Positions 54,072-62,865 of a stretch of 64,000 nt of DNA are shown here, piece after piece. The notes under the pieces are model-generated. The model was not told the origin of the DNA, did not search any database, and worked only from the letters and a program-made list of their open reading frames with translations. A program made the translations under genes and the position numbers. Within the stretch, counting starts at the first letter, position 1. Each line of letters starts with the position of its first letter. Source of the DNA: Mesorhizobium sp. B2-3-12 (GTDB lineage: Bacteria > Pseudomonadota > Alphaproteobacteria > Rhizobiales > Rhizobiaceae); NCBI RefSeq assembly GCF_006442205.1, contig NZ_VFVR01000008.1, forward strand, positions 62,001 to 126,000, read 5' to 3'.

Positions 54072-54985
54072 CGAGCCATCCTTTGCAAGGCGCGGATGAT
54101 CAGCACCGTGGCGCCGGCCATCAGTGAGACGATCAGCATGGTGGTGACGGAAAGTGCCGCACCGAGCGGCCAGTTGGCGGCCTTGCCGAACTGCGCCTGG
54201 ATGGCATTGGCGATCATGACGCCGTCCTTGCCGCCGACGAGCTTCGGCGTGACGTAGTCGCCGACCGTCGGGATCATGACGATCAGCGCGGCTGAAATGA
54301 TGCCTGGCGCCGACAGCGGCAAGGTCACGCGCAGGAACGAGCGCAACGGGCCGTCGCCAAGGTCCGTGGCTGCTTCGACCAGCGTGCGGTCCACCTTCTC
54401 CAGGGATACGAAAATCGGCAGGATGGCGAAGGCCGCCCAGGCATGGGTGAGCGTGATGATGACGGCGCTCGAATTGTAGAGCAGGGCGGTCGACGGTTCG
54501 TCGATGATGCCGAGGCCCATCAGCCCGGAATTCAAGACGCCATTATAGCCCAGGATGACCTTCCACGACATGACGCGCAGGAGATAGCTGGTCCAGAACG
54601 GGATGGTGATGAGGAACAGCCAGAGGCTCTTGTGACGGCCGCCATGGAAGGAAATGAAGTAGGCGATCGGGTAGGCGAGGAGGACCGTAAAGAAACTGAC
54701 CGTCAGCGAGATGTAGAGCGAGCGCCACAGGAGATCGCGGTAGATCGGCTCGGTCAGTGCGACGCGGTAGTTTTCCAGCGTGAAGGTGCGGTCGATGGTC
54801 AGGTAATGCTGCGTCCAGAAGGAGTGGGCGATGACCACCAGGATCGGCAGGACCAGGAGGATGAGCGCGTAGAGGAAGGTTGGGCTGATCAGGGCAAAGC
54901 CCTGTACGGGCTCGGATTGCAGAAGGGCATTTCGTCTGGCCCGCGTCATGCGCAACGGGGGCGCCCCTTCCGCGGCCGCCGTCAT
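54068..54985 (-). CDS. Polyamine-type ABC transporter permease (PotB-like)
   Basis: A 305-residue permease started at MTAAAEGAPP (54985), with CCGGAG upstream; the frame is open to 55057. It has six helices and the coupling loop VEAATDLGDGPLRSFLRVTLP. PTVGDYVTPKLVGG is the family's signature. First gene of the minus-strand transporter operon, divergent from the aminotransferase; operator site B lies between. Confidence 0.9.
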   Translation of the reverse strand: MTAAAEGAPPLRMTRARRNALLQSEPVQGFALISPTFLYALILLVLPILVVIAHSFWTQHYLTIDRTFTLENYRVALTEPIYRDLLWRSLYISLTVSFFTVLLAYPIAYFISFHGGRHKSLWLFLITIPFWTSYLLRVMSWKVILGYNGVLNSGLMGLGIIDEPSTALLYNSSAVIITLTHAWAAFAILPIFVSLEKVDRTLVEAATDLGDGPLRSFLRVTLPLSAPGIISAALIVMIPTVGDYVTPKLVGGKDGVMIANAIQAQFGKAANWPLGAALSVTTMLIVSLMAGATVLIIRALQRMAR

Positions 54986-55155
54986 TGCCCGACTCCGGGG
55001 GGCAGCGCTCCTGGCATGATCTTGGTTGCTGGCCTGGACTCTTGCGCCATGCGGCATCCCATTTTGATGACGCCGACTGTTGTTCCCCTTGCCGGCTTTC
55101 TTTCATCATGCGCGCATCAGCGGATTGAAATCAAGCGCCATTTCTGCGATGTTGA

Positions 55156-55171
55156 TTGAACGGACATTCAA
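55156..55171. promoter_or_regulatory. BetI/TetR-type operator, site B
   Basis: TTGAACGGACATTCAA: the outer five bases on each side are symmetric and it matches 13 of 16 positions of the perfect palindrome at 57938. It lies in the divergent region between the transporter operon and the aminotransferase. Confidence 0.6.
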
Positions 55172-55217
55172 GATTTGATGCGGAAAGCCCCTATTTCTGG
55201 GATTTTCTTCTGATTTC

Positions 55218-56675
55218 ATGTCCGAGAAAAAATCGTCAAGAGATGTGGAGGCGAGCATGGCGGCGATGAGAGACCTGAAGGCGACCGAAACGGCAGCGCC
55301 CGGAGGCGACGATGCCATTGAACTGGGCAAGCGGCATCTCATCCAGCCTTGGCCTTATGCCGGTTCGGTCGGCGCCGAGGCACGCGCGCTGATCGGCGAG
55401 GGCGACGGCATCTACATCACCGACAGCACCGGCAAGCGGCTCATCGATGGCCCGGCCGGCATGTGGTGCGTCAATGTCGGGCATCGCCGCGAGGAACTGG
55501 CCAAGGTGATGTACGATCAGGCGATGGCGCTGTCCTACAACACGCCCTGGTACACGATGAACGCGCCGTCGGCGGAGCTTGCCATGCGCATCGCCGGCCA
55601 TGCGCCGGGCGATCTCAGTCATGTCTTCTACACCACCGGCGGTTCCTCGGCCGTCGAGACGGCGCTGCGTTTCATGCAGTTCTACAACAATGTCCGCGGC
55701 CGGCCCGAAAAGAAGCTGATCCTGAGCCGTGGCGGCGCCTATCACGGCTCGACCTATCTGTCGGCCTCGCTCAATGGCCGCCCGCGCGACCGCGACTGGA
55801 TGGACGGCGCCGACGAACTGGTGGTAAAGCTCGCCTCGCCCGATCCGTTCCGGCGCCCGCAAGGCATGAGCCTTGCCGCCTTCACCGATTTCCTCGTCGA
55901 CCAGTTCCGCGACACGGTCGCGCGTGTCGGCGCCGACAGAATAGGCGCCTTCGTCGGCGAGCCCATACAGGCCTCTGGCGGCGTCGTCATACCGCCGGAC
56001 GGCTATCTCAAGCGTATCCGCGAGGTCTGCCGCGACAACGACATCCTCTATGTCTCCGACGAGGTGGTGACGGGCTTCGGCCGGCTTGGCCACGTCTTTG
56101 CGTCGGGTGATGTTTTCGGCATCGATCCCGACATGATCACCTTCGCCAAGGGCGTCACCTCGGGCTATTTCCCGCTCGGTGGCGTCATCATTTCCGAGCG
56201 GCTGCTGGAAGAATTGCGCCGTTCCAATCATCCCGACGCACTGTTCGGCCACGGCCTGACCTATACGTCGCATCCGATCGGCTGCGCGGTGGCCTTGAAG
56301 AATCTCGACCTGCTGGAAGAAAGCGTGCTTGCCCACACGCAGGCGGTGGCGCCCTATTTCCAGGCGCGGCTGAAGACGCTGGAAGAGCTGCCGCTGGTCG
56401 GCGAGGTGCGCGGCGTGGGGCTGATGGGCTGCGTCGAATGCGTCGCCGATCGCGAAAGCAAGGATCCGCTGCAGCTCGACAAGAATGTCGGCAAACGCAT
56501 CGATGCGCACTGCCACGAGCTCGGTCTTTTGGTGCGGCCGCTGATCAACATGTGCGTGATGTCGCCGCCGCTCATAATCACGCGCGAGCAGATCGACGAC
56601 ATGGTCGGCATTTTGCGCGAGGGTATTTCGCGGACGATGGACGATCTGAGGAAAGAGGGCGTGTGGCGGGGGTGA
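55218..56675 (+). CDS. Class III aminotransferase
   Basis: A 485-residue PLP enzyme. GGSSAVETALRFMQFYN, SRGGAYHGSTYLSAS, VSDEVVTGFGRLG (Asp for PLP nitrogen) and FAKGVTSGYFPLGGV with Lys311 for the Schiff base are all in place. The family of omega-transaminases moves the terminal amine of putrescine, GABA, beta-alanine or similar compounds to pyruvate. It fits a pathway in which the amine is transported and then deaminated. It shares the operator region with the transporter. Substrate inferred. Confidence 0.9.
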   Translation: MSEKKSSRDVEASMAAMRDLKATETAAPGGDDAIELGKRHLIQPWPYAGSVGAEARALIGEGDGIYITDSTGKRLIDGPAGMWCVNVGHRREELAKVMYDQAMALSYNTPWYTMNAPSAELAMRIAGHAPGDLSHVFYTTGGSSAVETALRFMQFYNNVRGRPEKKLILSRGGAYHGSTYLSASLNGRPRDRDWMDGADELVVKLASPDPFRRPQGMSLAAFTDFLVDQFRDTVARVGADRIGAFVGEPIQASGGVVIPPDGYLKRIREVCRDNDILYVSDEVVTGFGRLGHVFASGDVFGIDPDMITFAKGVTSGYFPLGGVIISERLLEELRRSNHPDALFGHGLTYTSHPIGCAVALKNLDLLEESVLAHTQAVAPYFQARLKTLEELPLVGEVRGVGLMGCVECVADRESKDPLQLDKNVGKRIDAHCHELGLLVRPLINMCVMSPPLIITREQIDDMVGILREGISRTMDDLRKEGVWRG

Positions 56676-56679
56676 CATG

Positions 56680-56712
56680 CTTCCTTCTCACCGTTCTACG
56701 GGGAGAAGGAAG
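56680..56712. terminator. Bidirectional hairpin between convergent genes
   Basis: CTTCCTTCTC and GAGAAGGAAG form a 10-bp stem with a 13-base loop, in the 40 bases between the aminotransferase and the Rieske oxygenase. Confidence 0.6.
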
Positions 56713-56715
56713 GGG

Positions 56716-57918
56716 TTACCCTCGCGACCGCAGCGCGTCGTTCAGATTCCACATGTCCTTTTCCTCAGGCGCGGTCTCCAGGCCGAGCACCGGAATCTGC
56801 CGGCGCAAATGGTCGTGGTGGGTGCGCACGCCATATTCGAGGTCGGAGAGGTAAAAGCCCTCGAAGGCCTCGGACAGCATGGATTCGTTCGACCAGACCG
56901 AAAGCTGCACATCTTCCGACATGGTGTCGCGGTCGATGCGGAAGGAGAGGTAGCGGGCGGCGGCCTGCTCGCGGCTTTCGTCCCCGTAGCGGTAGATGGC
57001 GCCGCGCAGCAGGGTCTCGCTCGTCGACAGCGGGAACTCCTGATAGAACTGCACCGATTCCGGCATCACCGACAGAACGGCGTTGGGGAAGATGCCGTAA
57101 TAGACCCAGGCCTTCCTGAGATGGTCCGGCAGATGCGTCGGCTCCGGTGCGATGTTGACGTAGTTCTTGACGCTCCAGCGGCGGCCGGCATGCGGGTTGT
57201 AGCTGGCGAAGGAACGCGAGACGCCGTTGACGAAAGGCTCGTCGAAATAGGTGGCGCCGTAGAGATCCTGCAACGCCGGGTGCGCCATGGCGACGTGATA
57301 GCCTTCATTGTCAACGTCGCGCACCGACTTCCAGTTGACCGGTGTCTTCTGGGTCCAGGTGCCCCAGGAGGGCACCATGTCGGCGGCCTTGTAATGGGCA
57401 AATTCCGGTTCGATCGGCTTCAGCAGTTCGGCGACGGAGGGCTGTGGGCCGCCATCGCGGAAGCGGATGAAGATGAAGCCCATCCAGACTTCGAGATGGA
57501 GCGGCATCAGGCCGAACTCGGTCTTGTCGAGATCGGGGAAGGAGCGCGGGCGGGCTGCGCCGCGCAGCGTGCCGTCGAGATTGTAGACCCAGCCATGGAA
57601 CGGGCAGACCAGCGCGTTCTTGCAATTGCCCTGGCTGTCGGCGACGACGCGGCTGCCGCGGTGGCGGCACATGTTGTTGAAGCCGCGCACGACGCCGTCC
57701 TTGCCACGCACGATCAGCGCGCGCTCGCCAACGACGTCCATGGTGAGGTAGTCGCCGGCGTTCGGTATGTCGCAGACATGCCCGGCGATCTGCCAATGAT
57801 TGCGGAAGACATGCTCCTTCTCCAGTTCGAGAAGGGCGGCGGAATGGTAACTCCAGCCCGGTAGTCCCCGCCGGTCCCAATCGTTCGGGATTGCCACGTC
57901 ACGGAGGTGCGGGTTCAT
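56716..57918 (-). CDS. Rieske-type ring-hydroxylating/N-demethylating oxygenase, alpha subunit
   Basis: A 400-residue oxygenase. The Rieske cluster ligands are Cys84/His86 (MCRHRGSR) and Cys105/His108 (CPFHGW). The mononuclear iron site has DNEGYHVAMAHP with His208 and His213. The sequence resembles the GbcA/stachydrine-demethylase branch that removes methyl groups from betaines. A ferredoxin reductase partner is needed and is not in this window. The gene stands alone behind a perfect TetR palindrome (57938), so it is likely induced with the rest of the cluster. Confidence 0.9.
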   Translation of the reverse strand: MNPHLRDVAIPNDWDRRGLPGWSYHSAALLELEKEHVFRNHWQIAGHVCDIPNAGDYLTMDVVGERALIVRGKDGVVRGFNNMCRHRGSRVVADSQGNCKNALVCPFHGWVYNLDGTLRGAARPRSFPDLDKTEFGLMPLHLEVWMGFIFIRFRDGGPQPSVAELLKPIEPEFAHYKAADMVPSWGTWTQKTPVNWKSVRDVDNEGYHVAMAHPALQDLYGATYFDEPFVNGVSRSFASYNPHAGRRWSVKNYVNIAPEPTHLPDHLRKAWVYYGIFPNAVLSVMPESVQFYQEFPLSTSETLLRGAIYRYGDESREQAAARYLSFRIDRDTMSEDVQLSVWSNESMLSEAFEGFYLSDLEYGVRTHHDHLRRQIPVLGLETAPEEKDMWNLNDALRSRG

Positions 57919-58392
57919 GAAACGTCTCTTCTTTTTATTGAATGATCATTCAATAAAATCACATTTTTCATTGAAATGCAACGGCTTGTGGAAATCAGAC
58001 GATTCACCATTGAAAATCCAGACGCCGGTTTTAGCAGAATTTCGCATCGCGGTTGGCCCTGAAAACCCCGAAGAATCCGGGTGTTAGCCAGGGTCCCAAA
58101 ACCTCCACCCGCCGCCGGGTCACGCCGCAAATCGTGCTCTCCGGACAGACCCTGCGGACAGGGCCTTTGTCGGTAAGAAAAGCCTCGCCGACGCCCCCGC
58201 CGCCCACGGAGGCGCACGGACAGCGCAACGTGCTACCCCGAATCGGAATGGCCAATGACCGATTTTGACCGATTCTGCCCGTATTCATGTTTCAATCCGG
58301 TTACATGCTCGGGCTGTCGTCACCTTTGCGTCGTTACAGAGCGCGATTAAATTCGTTTCATCGCAAAAAGAAAATCAACGAAGGGGACGACG
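57919..58392. other. Intergenic region, 474 bases
   Basis: Besides the palindrome at 57933-57958 I see no gene here. The stretch before the small exported-protein gene has AT-rich bases from 58320 on that probably include its promoter. Confidence 0.5.
57933..57958. promoter_or_regulatory. BetI/TetR-type operator, site C (perfect palindrome)
   Basis: A 26-base perfect palindrome with core TTGAATGATCATTCAA (57938-57953), starting 15 bases before the Rieske gene, where it would block transcription. TetR proteins bind such sites as dimers; the BetI-like gene at 47869 is the only TetR member in the window. Confidence 0.75.
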
Positions 58393-58800
58393 ATGCATGC
58401 GAAAGTCCAGATCACCAGCGGCAACCGCTTTCAGGCTCCAGAGCGCTCTGACCGCCGCCCGAAGCTGGCGCTTCGCCAGCGCGCCAGCGACCACCCGATG
58501 GCAATGTTCATGGCGCTGGCTGCTTGCGCCTTCGCCGGCATGGCGTTCACGCCGACGGTCGGCCCAGCCTTCGCTTCGTTGAATCCGCCGGCCAACATCG
58601 TCGAAGGCGCACCGACCACAACCACGACCGCCCGCCTGCCGATGCCGGCGATCGATTTCGCCTGCAAGGGGCAGGCCTGGGGCGCCGAGAACGTGGACTG
58701 CCTGCGCGCCATTGCCCAGCAGTCCGGAACGCACAAGGCCCGCGCGATCCGCATGATCGCCAACGCCGCGCCGCTGACCGGCACGCCGAACATCTTTTGA
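58393..58800 (+). CDS. Small exported or membrane-anchored protein
   Basis: A 135-residue protein. A basic N-terminus of 35 residues is followed by a hydrophobic segment (about 36-58; MAMFMALAACAFAGMAF), which is a late signal or anchor. The mature part has a Thr-rich linker and CKGQAWGAENVDCLRAIAQQ with two Cys. AAGGGGA lies upstream of the ATG. Similar short proteins occur in Hyphomicrobiales; function unknown. Confidence 0.65.
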   Translation: MHAKVQITSGNRFQAPERSDRRPKLALRQRASDHPMAMFMALAACAFAGMAFTPTVGPAFASLNPPANIVEGAPTTTTTARLPMPAIDFACKGQAWGAENVDCLRAIAQQSGTHKARAIRMIANAAPLTGTPNIF

Positions 58801-58823
58801 TTTCCGCCTCCGGGTTTCTGGCC

Positions 58824-58870
58824 CGGGCATGATCTTAAAAAACAGGTTCCCGTTTGGGGATCATGCCCTG
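58824..58870. repeat. Intergenic palindromic repeat (RIME-like)
   Basis: GGGCATGATC (from 58825) and GATCATGCCC (to 58868) are exact inverted arms around about 24 bases that include ACAGGTTCCCG. It resembles the intergenic palindromes with GATCATGC ends that are scattered in rhizobial genomes, as I recall. It may also end transcription of the small gene. Confidence 0.55.
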
Positions 58871-58938
58871 GACTCCCCGAGCGCTTCCTCCAGCGCTCCC
58901 CTCGGCTCCCGCCGCCCTGTCGGCCGGGGGCCTCTTTT

Positions 58939-61026
58939 TTATCCTTGCGACACTGCCTGCTCGGCAATGGTCGAAAGCACGCTGCGCACATCCAGCGTGC
59001 TGAATGGTTTTTCGAGGATCTGTGGCCGCTGCTGCGCCGGCAAGGCTTCGATTTCCGCCTTGGCGCCGATCAGGTCGCCAGTGACCAGCACGAAGCGCCG
59101 CGCCAGATCGGGCCGCTCGGCAAGCAGTTCCCGGTAGATCGAAATGCCCGATATCCCGGGCATGCGCAGATCCGAAAAGACGATGTCGGGCGGCATGTGG
59201 CCGCTCAGGGTGGCTTCGCGCGATTCCCAGATCGACGCGGTCCGCGACTTGATGCCCATCAATTCGAGGATGTCGGACAACGAACCGGCGACGTCAGGCT
59301 CGTCATCGATGATCAGGGCATGGCGAAGGCCGCTCGATCGTGGCTGGCTTTCGCCGGCGGCGGCGATACCTGCCGATATGGCCGGCAACTGAACGACGAA
59401 ACGCGCGCCCCTGGGTAGTACTTCCTCGAACCAGACATTGCCATTGTGCCGTTCGATGATGGATTTCGAAATCGACAGGCCGATGCCCGTGCCGACGCCG
59501 ACCGGCTTGGTGGTGAAATAGGATTCGAAAATGCGGTTGCGGATCGCTTCCGGCACGCCGGGGCCGTTGTCCTCGACGGAAAAGCCTGGATTGCCGCGCT
59601 CGCTTCGAAACGTCCGCACCTTGATCAGACGGTCGCCGGCGATGCCGGCCAGCGCATGCTGGCTGTTGATGAGGAAATTGGCCGCCACCTGGGTCACGTG
59701 GTCGGCATCGGCCATGGCCAGCAGCGGACCCGGCGCGAAATCGGTATCGATGATGATGCCGCTCGAGCGCGCGCCATAGGCGGTCACCTCGAGAGCGGCG
59801 CGGATCACCTGGTTGAGATCGGTCTCGGCCTGCGCCGCCGGATGGAGCCGGACCATCGACAGGAAGCTCTTGACGATGCGGCCGCAGCGCTCGGCGGCGG
59901 CACGCACCTTCTCGGCACGAACCTTGGTCTGGGGGTCGGATGCGAATTCATGCAGCAGCGTCGATTGTGCGACCACCACGGCCAGCGGGTTGTTGAGTTC
60001 GTGCGACACGCCCGCCAGCAGCGAGCCCATTGCCGCCATTTTCTCGTTCTGGTGCAGCTTCTCGCGCTGGCGGTTGATCTCTTCCTCGGCGCGCAGCTTG
60101 TCGCGCAAGTCGCGGATCGAGCCGAAGATGAGGCGACGGTCGGCGACCCGCATCTCTGTCGCCGTCAGTTCGATCGGGAACACCTCACCGGCGGCATTCT
60201 GGGTGACGGTTTCCAGCCGCTGGCCGACCATCGGTGCGCCACGGCCCGACATGTAATCGGCGCCAGACATATAGCCCTTGCGGTAGTAGACCGGCACGAT
60301 GGTGTCGAGCAGGTCCTTGCCGAGGATGGCGCTGCGCGGAAAGCCGAACATCTTTTCCGCGGCCGGATTGAATTCGATGATCGACCCGGCCTCGTCGATG
60401 ACGATGATGGCGTCCAGCGAGGCCTGCAGCATGGTGCGGCGGATCACTTCGCTGGCATGGGCGTCGGAGGGCGAGTGTTCGATGGCGTCGCCGATGGCGA
60501 GTGCGATGATGTGCAGCGTCGCCTCTTCCTCGTCGGTCCATTCACGCTCCTCGACGCAGTCGTTGACGGCGAGCGTGCCCCACAGATGACCGTGCGCGAA
60601 GACCGACACCGACAGGAACGACTTGATGTTCTGCTTTTCGAAATCGTCCCTCAGGAATCCTTCGAGATCGCGCGTATGCCCGGCGAAAATCTTGCCCTGC
60701 CGCTCATCCTCGGCCAGCCGCTCCAGCAGCGGATCCGAATTGACGATCGACTGCATGATGACGGTCGGTGAGGCCAGTTCGCCGCCGAAATCGGGGTCGA
60801 TCCAGTAGGCGGCGACAGACTGGGCGAAACCCTGGCCGGGCAGTTCGCGCAGACGAAACAGGATGCCGCGTTGGCACTCCATGGCACGGCAGAGCGTTTC
60901 CAATATGCCGTCCATTTCGCGCTGCCAGTCGCCGGCCTCGCGCAGCCGGCGCACGACGCGCACGGCCGCCATCGCCGCGCCCTGCCTGAAACCCTGCATA
61001 TCCGTGCTTGCCGTGTCGCCCGTCAT
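58939..61026 (-). CDS. GAF-PAS hybrid histidine kinase with receiver
   Basis: A 695-residue cytosolic sensor: GAF (about 30-190; CQRGILFRLRELPG and LSVSVFAHGHLWGTLAVND), PAS (about 203-325; SLDAIIVIDEAGSIIEFNPAAEKMFG), a HisKA of the NtrB style (GSLLAGVSHELNNPLAVV with the phospho-His), HATPase (NFLINSQHAL, DNGPGVPE, GTGIGLSIS) and a C-terminal receiver (ALIIDDEPD, Asp in VFSDLRMPGISG, Lys in LEKPFS). Output presumably goes to the response regulators encoded just upstream (61107). Signal unknown. Confidence 0.9.
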   Translation of the reverse strand: MTGDTASTDMQGFRQGAAMAAVRVVRRLREAGDWQREMDGILETLCRAMECQRGILFRLRELPGQGFAQSVAAYWIDPDFGGELASPTVIMQSIVNSDPLLERLAEDERQGKIFAGHTRDLEGFLRDDFEKQNIKSFLSVSVFAHGHLWGTLAVNDCVEEREWTDEEEATLHIIALAIGDAIEHSPSDAHASEVIRRTMLQASLDAIIVIDEAGSIIEFNPAAEKMFGFPRSAILGKDLLDTIVPVYYRKGYMSGADYMSGRGAPMVGQRLETVTQNAAGEVFPIELTATEMRVADRRLIFGSIRDLRDKLRAEEEINRQREKLHQNEKMAAMGSLLAGVSHELNNPLAVVVAQSTLLHEFASDPQTKVRAEKVRAAAERCGRIVKSFLSMVRLHPAAQAETDLNQVIRAALEVTAYGARSSGIIIDTDFAPGPLLAMADADHVTQVAANFLINSQHALAGIAGDRLIKVRTFRSERGNPGFSVEDNGPGVPEAIRNRIFESYFTTKPVGVGTGIGLSISKSIIERHNGNVWFEEVLPRGARFVVQLPAISAGIAAAGESQPRSSGLRHALIIDDEPDVAGSLSDILELMGIKSRTASIWESREATLSGHMPPDIVFSDLRMPGISGISIYRELLAERPDLARRFVLVTGDLIGAKAEIEALPAQQRPQILEKPFSTLDVRSVLSTIAEQAVSQG

Positions 61027-61106
61027 TGTCAGCCGTCATTCCCAGAGTCACGCCACTTCGATCGTCTGGCAACGGCTGCGAAGCGGAAACCCCGTGGGTC
61101 CGACGC

Positions 61107-61832
61107 TCAGTTGCCGTCGCCGGTCGGCAGCGAGAAGATATAGCCTTCGCCGCGCACCGTGCGCAGGAATCTTGGGTTGGCCGGGTCGCTCTCGATCTTC
61201 TTGCGTAGGCGCATGATGCGGATGTCGACGGCGCGCGACGATTCCGGGTCCTCGGTGAAGCCGATCGCCTCCGAGATCGCGGCCCGGGTCAAGAGCCGGT
61301 TGGCGCGGGTCAGGAAAACTTCCAGCACGTCGAACTCGCTCTTGGCCATGTCGATCACCATGCCGTTGGCGCCCGTGACCAGCCTGCCGTCGAGATCGGC
61401 CTGGAAGGGGCCGAAGGCGACGGAGCGCCGATCCGTCCTGGCTTTCCTGTCCGGCAGCTCCGTCGGCTGCGGGACGCGGCGCAGCACGCTGCGGACTCTC
61501 GCCAGCACTTCGCGCAGTTCATAGGGCTTGACGATATAGTCGTCGGCGCCGAGTTCCAGCCCGACGATGCGATCGAGCGCGGTGCCGGCGGCGGTCGCGT
61601 AGATGATGCCGATCGGCATTTTCGAGCGCAGCCAGCGGCCGAGCGACAGGCCGTCCTCGCCCGGCATGGCGATGTCGAGGATTGCCAGATGGAAGGGCTG
61701 CGTTTCGACGAGGGCGCGCGCGGCGGCCGCGTTTTCGGCGGTGGCCACGTCGTAGCCGGAGGCGCCGAGATATTCGGCCACCGCGTCCCTCAGGTCGGGC
61801 TCGTCCTCGACGATGACAATTCTTGCCCGCAC
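61107..61832 (-). CDS. OmpR-family response regulator
   Basis: About 241 residues from GTG 61832 (VRARIVIVEDEP), with GGGAG upstream; the frame is open to 61892. Receiver: IVIVEDEPDLRDAV, Asp in LAILDIAMPGEDG, T in IIYATAAG, Lys in YIVKPYELRE. Winged helix: DVLEVFLTRANRLLTRAAIS and RAVDIRIMRLRKKI ending IRTVRGEGYIF-like. It resembles TorR/OmpR regulators. Its kinase is probably the hybrid kinase 80 bases downstream. Confidence 0.88.
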   Translation of the reverse strand: MRARIVIVEDEPDLRDAVAEYLGASGYDVATAENAAAARALVETQPFHLAILDIAMPGEDGLSLGRWLRSKMPIGIIYATAAGTALDRIVGLELGADDYIVKPYELREVLARVRSVLRRVPQPTELPDRKARTDRRSVAFGPFQADLDGRLVTGANGMVIDMAKSEFDVLEVFLTRANRLLTRAAISEAIGFTEDPESSRAVDIRIMRLRKKIESDPANPRFLRTVRGEGYIFSLPTGDGN

Positions 61833-61925
61833 TATGCTCTCGCTCCCACTTTCAGTGGAAAGTAGATTGGGTATAAACATGATGTCCAGCACTCATATCC
61901 GGTTGCCAGGGAACGGTTGGAAAAC

Positions 61926-62627
61926 ATGGCCGCAAGAGCCGTCATCGCGCTTGTTTCCGTCGCCGAGGTGGTGGCGACCGAGCTTGCCGACCATCTCGAC
62001 CGGCGCGGCCATGACGTGCGCCAGGCGCGGCAACCCTGGGAGGCGGAATCGCTGCTGGCGGGCGGCGGCATCGACGTCGTCGTCGTTGGCGACAGCCTCA
62101 GCCAGGCCGAGGGTCGAGATCTGCTCAGGCGCTATGGCCATCAAGGTGGCGGCGGCGAGGGTGGACCGGATTTCATCCTGATCTGCCGACCCGCCGATCT
62201 CCTCGACAAGGTGCTGGCGCTTGAGCTTGGCGCCGCCGACGTCGTCGAAAGTCCGCTCAATGTCAGGGAACTTGCCGCGCGCGTCGGCGGCCTGCTTTCG
62301 CGGCGCGGCAGGGGCACCCAGGAACTGATTGTGCTGGAGAACGCGACCGTCGATCTGAGATCGGCGATCGTCATGCATCGCTCCGGTACGCAGGAGCAGC
62401 TCTCGCCCGGCCAGGTGGCGCTGCTCAGGCTGTTCCTGGCGAGCCCGCGCAAGGTGCTGACGCGTGACGACATTATCGCCGCCGCGCCCGCCGAGAATGC
62501 CGACGCCTTCGATCGCTCGATCGATTCGCGCATCGTGCGGCTGCGCCGCAAGCTCGACACCGAAACCATCACCACCATACGCGGCGCCGGCTACAGGTTC
62601 GATCCGCCACGGCAGTTCGCCGACTGA
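61926..62627 (+). CDS. OmpR-like protein with degenerate receiver
   Basis: A 233-residue protein (ATG 61926; TTG 61917 possible). The N-terminal domain follows the receiver fold but has lost the acidic pair (IALVSVAEVVA instead of an EDD-type loop), and the Lys of the KP motif is replaced (VVESPLNVREL); only an Asp in VVVGDSLSQ may match the phospho site. The winged helix is intact (LSPGQVALLRLFLAS, SIDSRIVRLRRKL, TIRGAGYRF). So it should bind DNA without normal phosphorylation. Divergent from the canonical regulator at 61107. Confidence 0.8.
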   Translation: MAARAVIALVSVAEVVATELADHLDRRGHDVRQARQPWEAESLLAGGGIDVVVVGDSLSQAEGRDLLRRYGHQGGGGEGGPDFILICRPADLLDKVLALELGAADVVESPLNVRELAARVGGLLSRRGRGTQELIVLENATVDLRSAIVMHRSGTQEQLSPGQVALLRLFLASPRKVLTRDDIIAAAPAENADAFDRSIDSRIVRLRRKLDTETITTIRGAGYRFDPPRQFAD

Positions 62628-62697
62628 CGGTCCTCTTTTCCCGCTGGTTTTCCGGATGAACATCGGCCTTTCCATCGTCACGCCGATGTCACGAGGT

Positions 62698-62865
62698 TCA
62701 GCGCACCACCAGCAATGACGGGCCCGAGGGCATTTCGCCGCTCGTGACGAGTTCGCTTGCGTGAGCACGCTCCTTGAGCAGCACGGTGGCGAGAGCGGCA
62801 AAGCCGAGCAGACCCTGTGCGTAGAGCAGCGCGGAAAGCACGGAAGCCGCAAATTTTGTTTTCAT
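62698..62865 (-). CDS. Small membrane or exported protein
   Basis: A 55-residue protein, MKTKFAASVLSALLYAQGLL at the start with a hydrophobic helix to about residue 29, then a short polar tail. TTGGGGATTGGGACG precedes the ATG. It may be a signal peptide with a 25-residue mature part or a small anchored protein. No family recognised. Confidence 0.45.
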   Translation of the reverse strand: MKTKFAASVLSALLYAQGLLGFAALATVLLKERAHASELVTSGEMPSGPSLLVVR

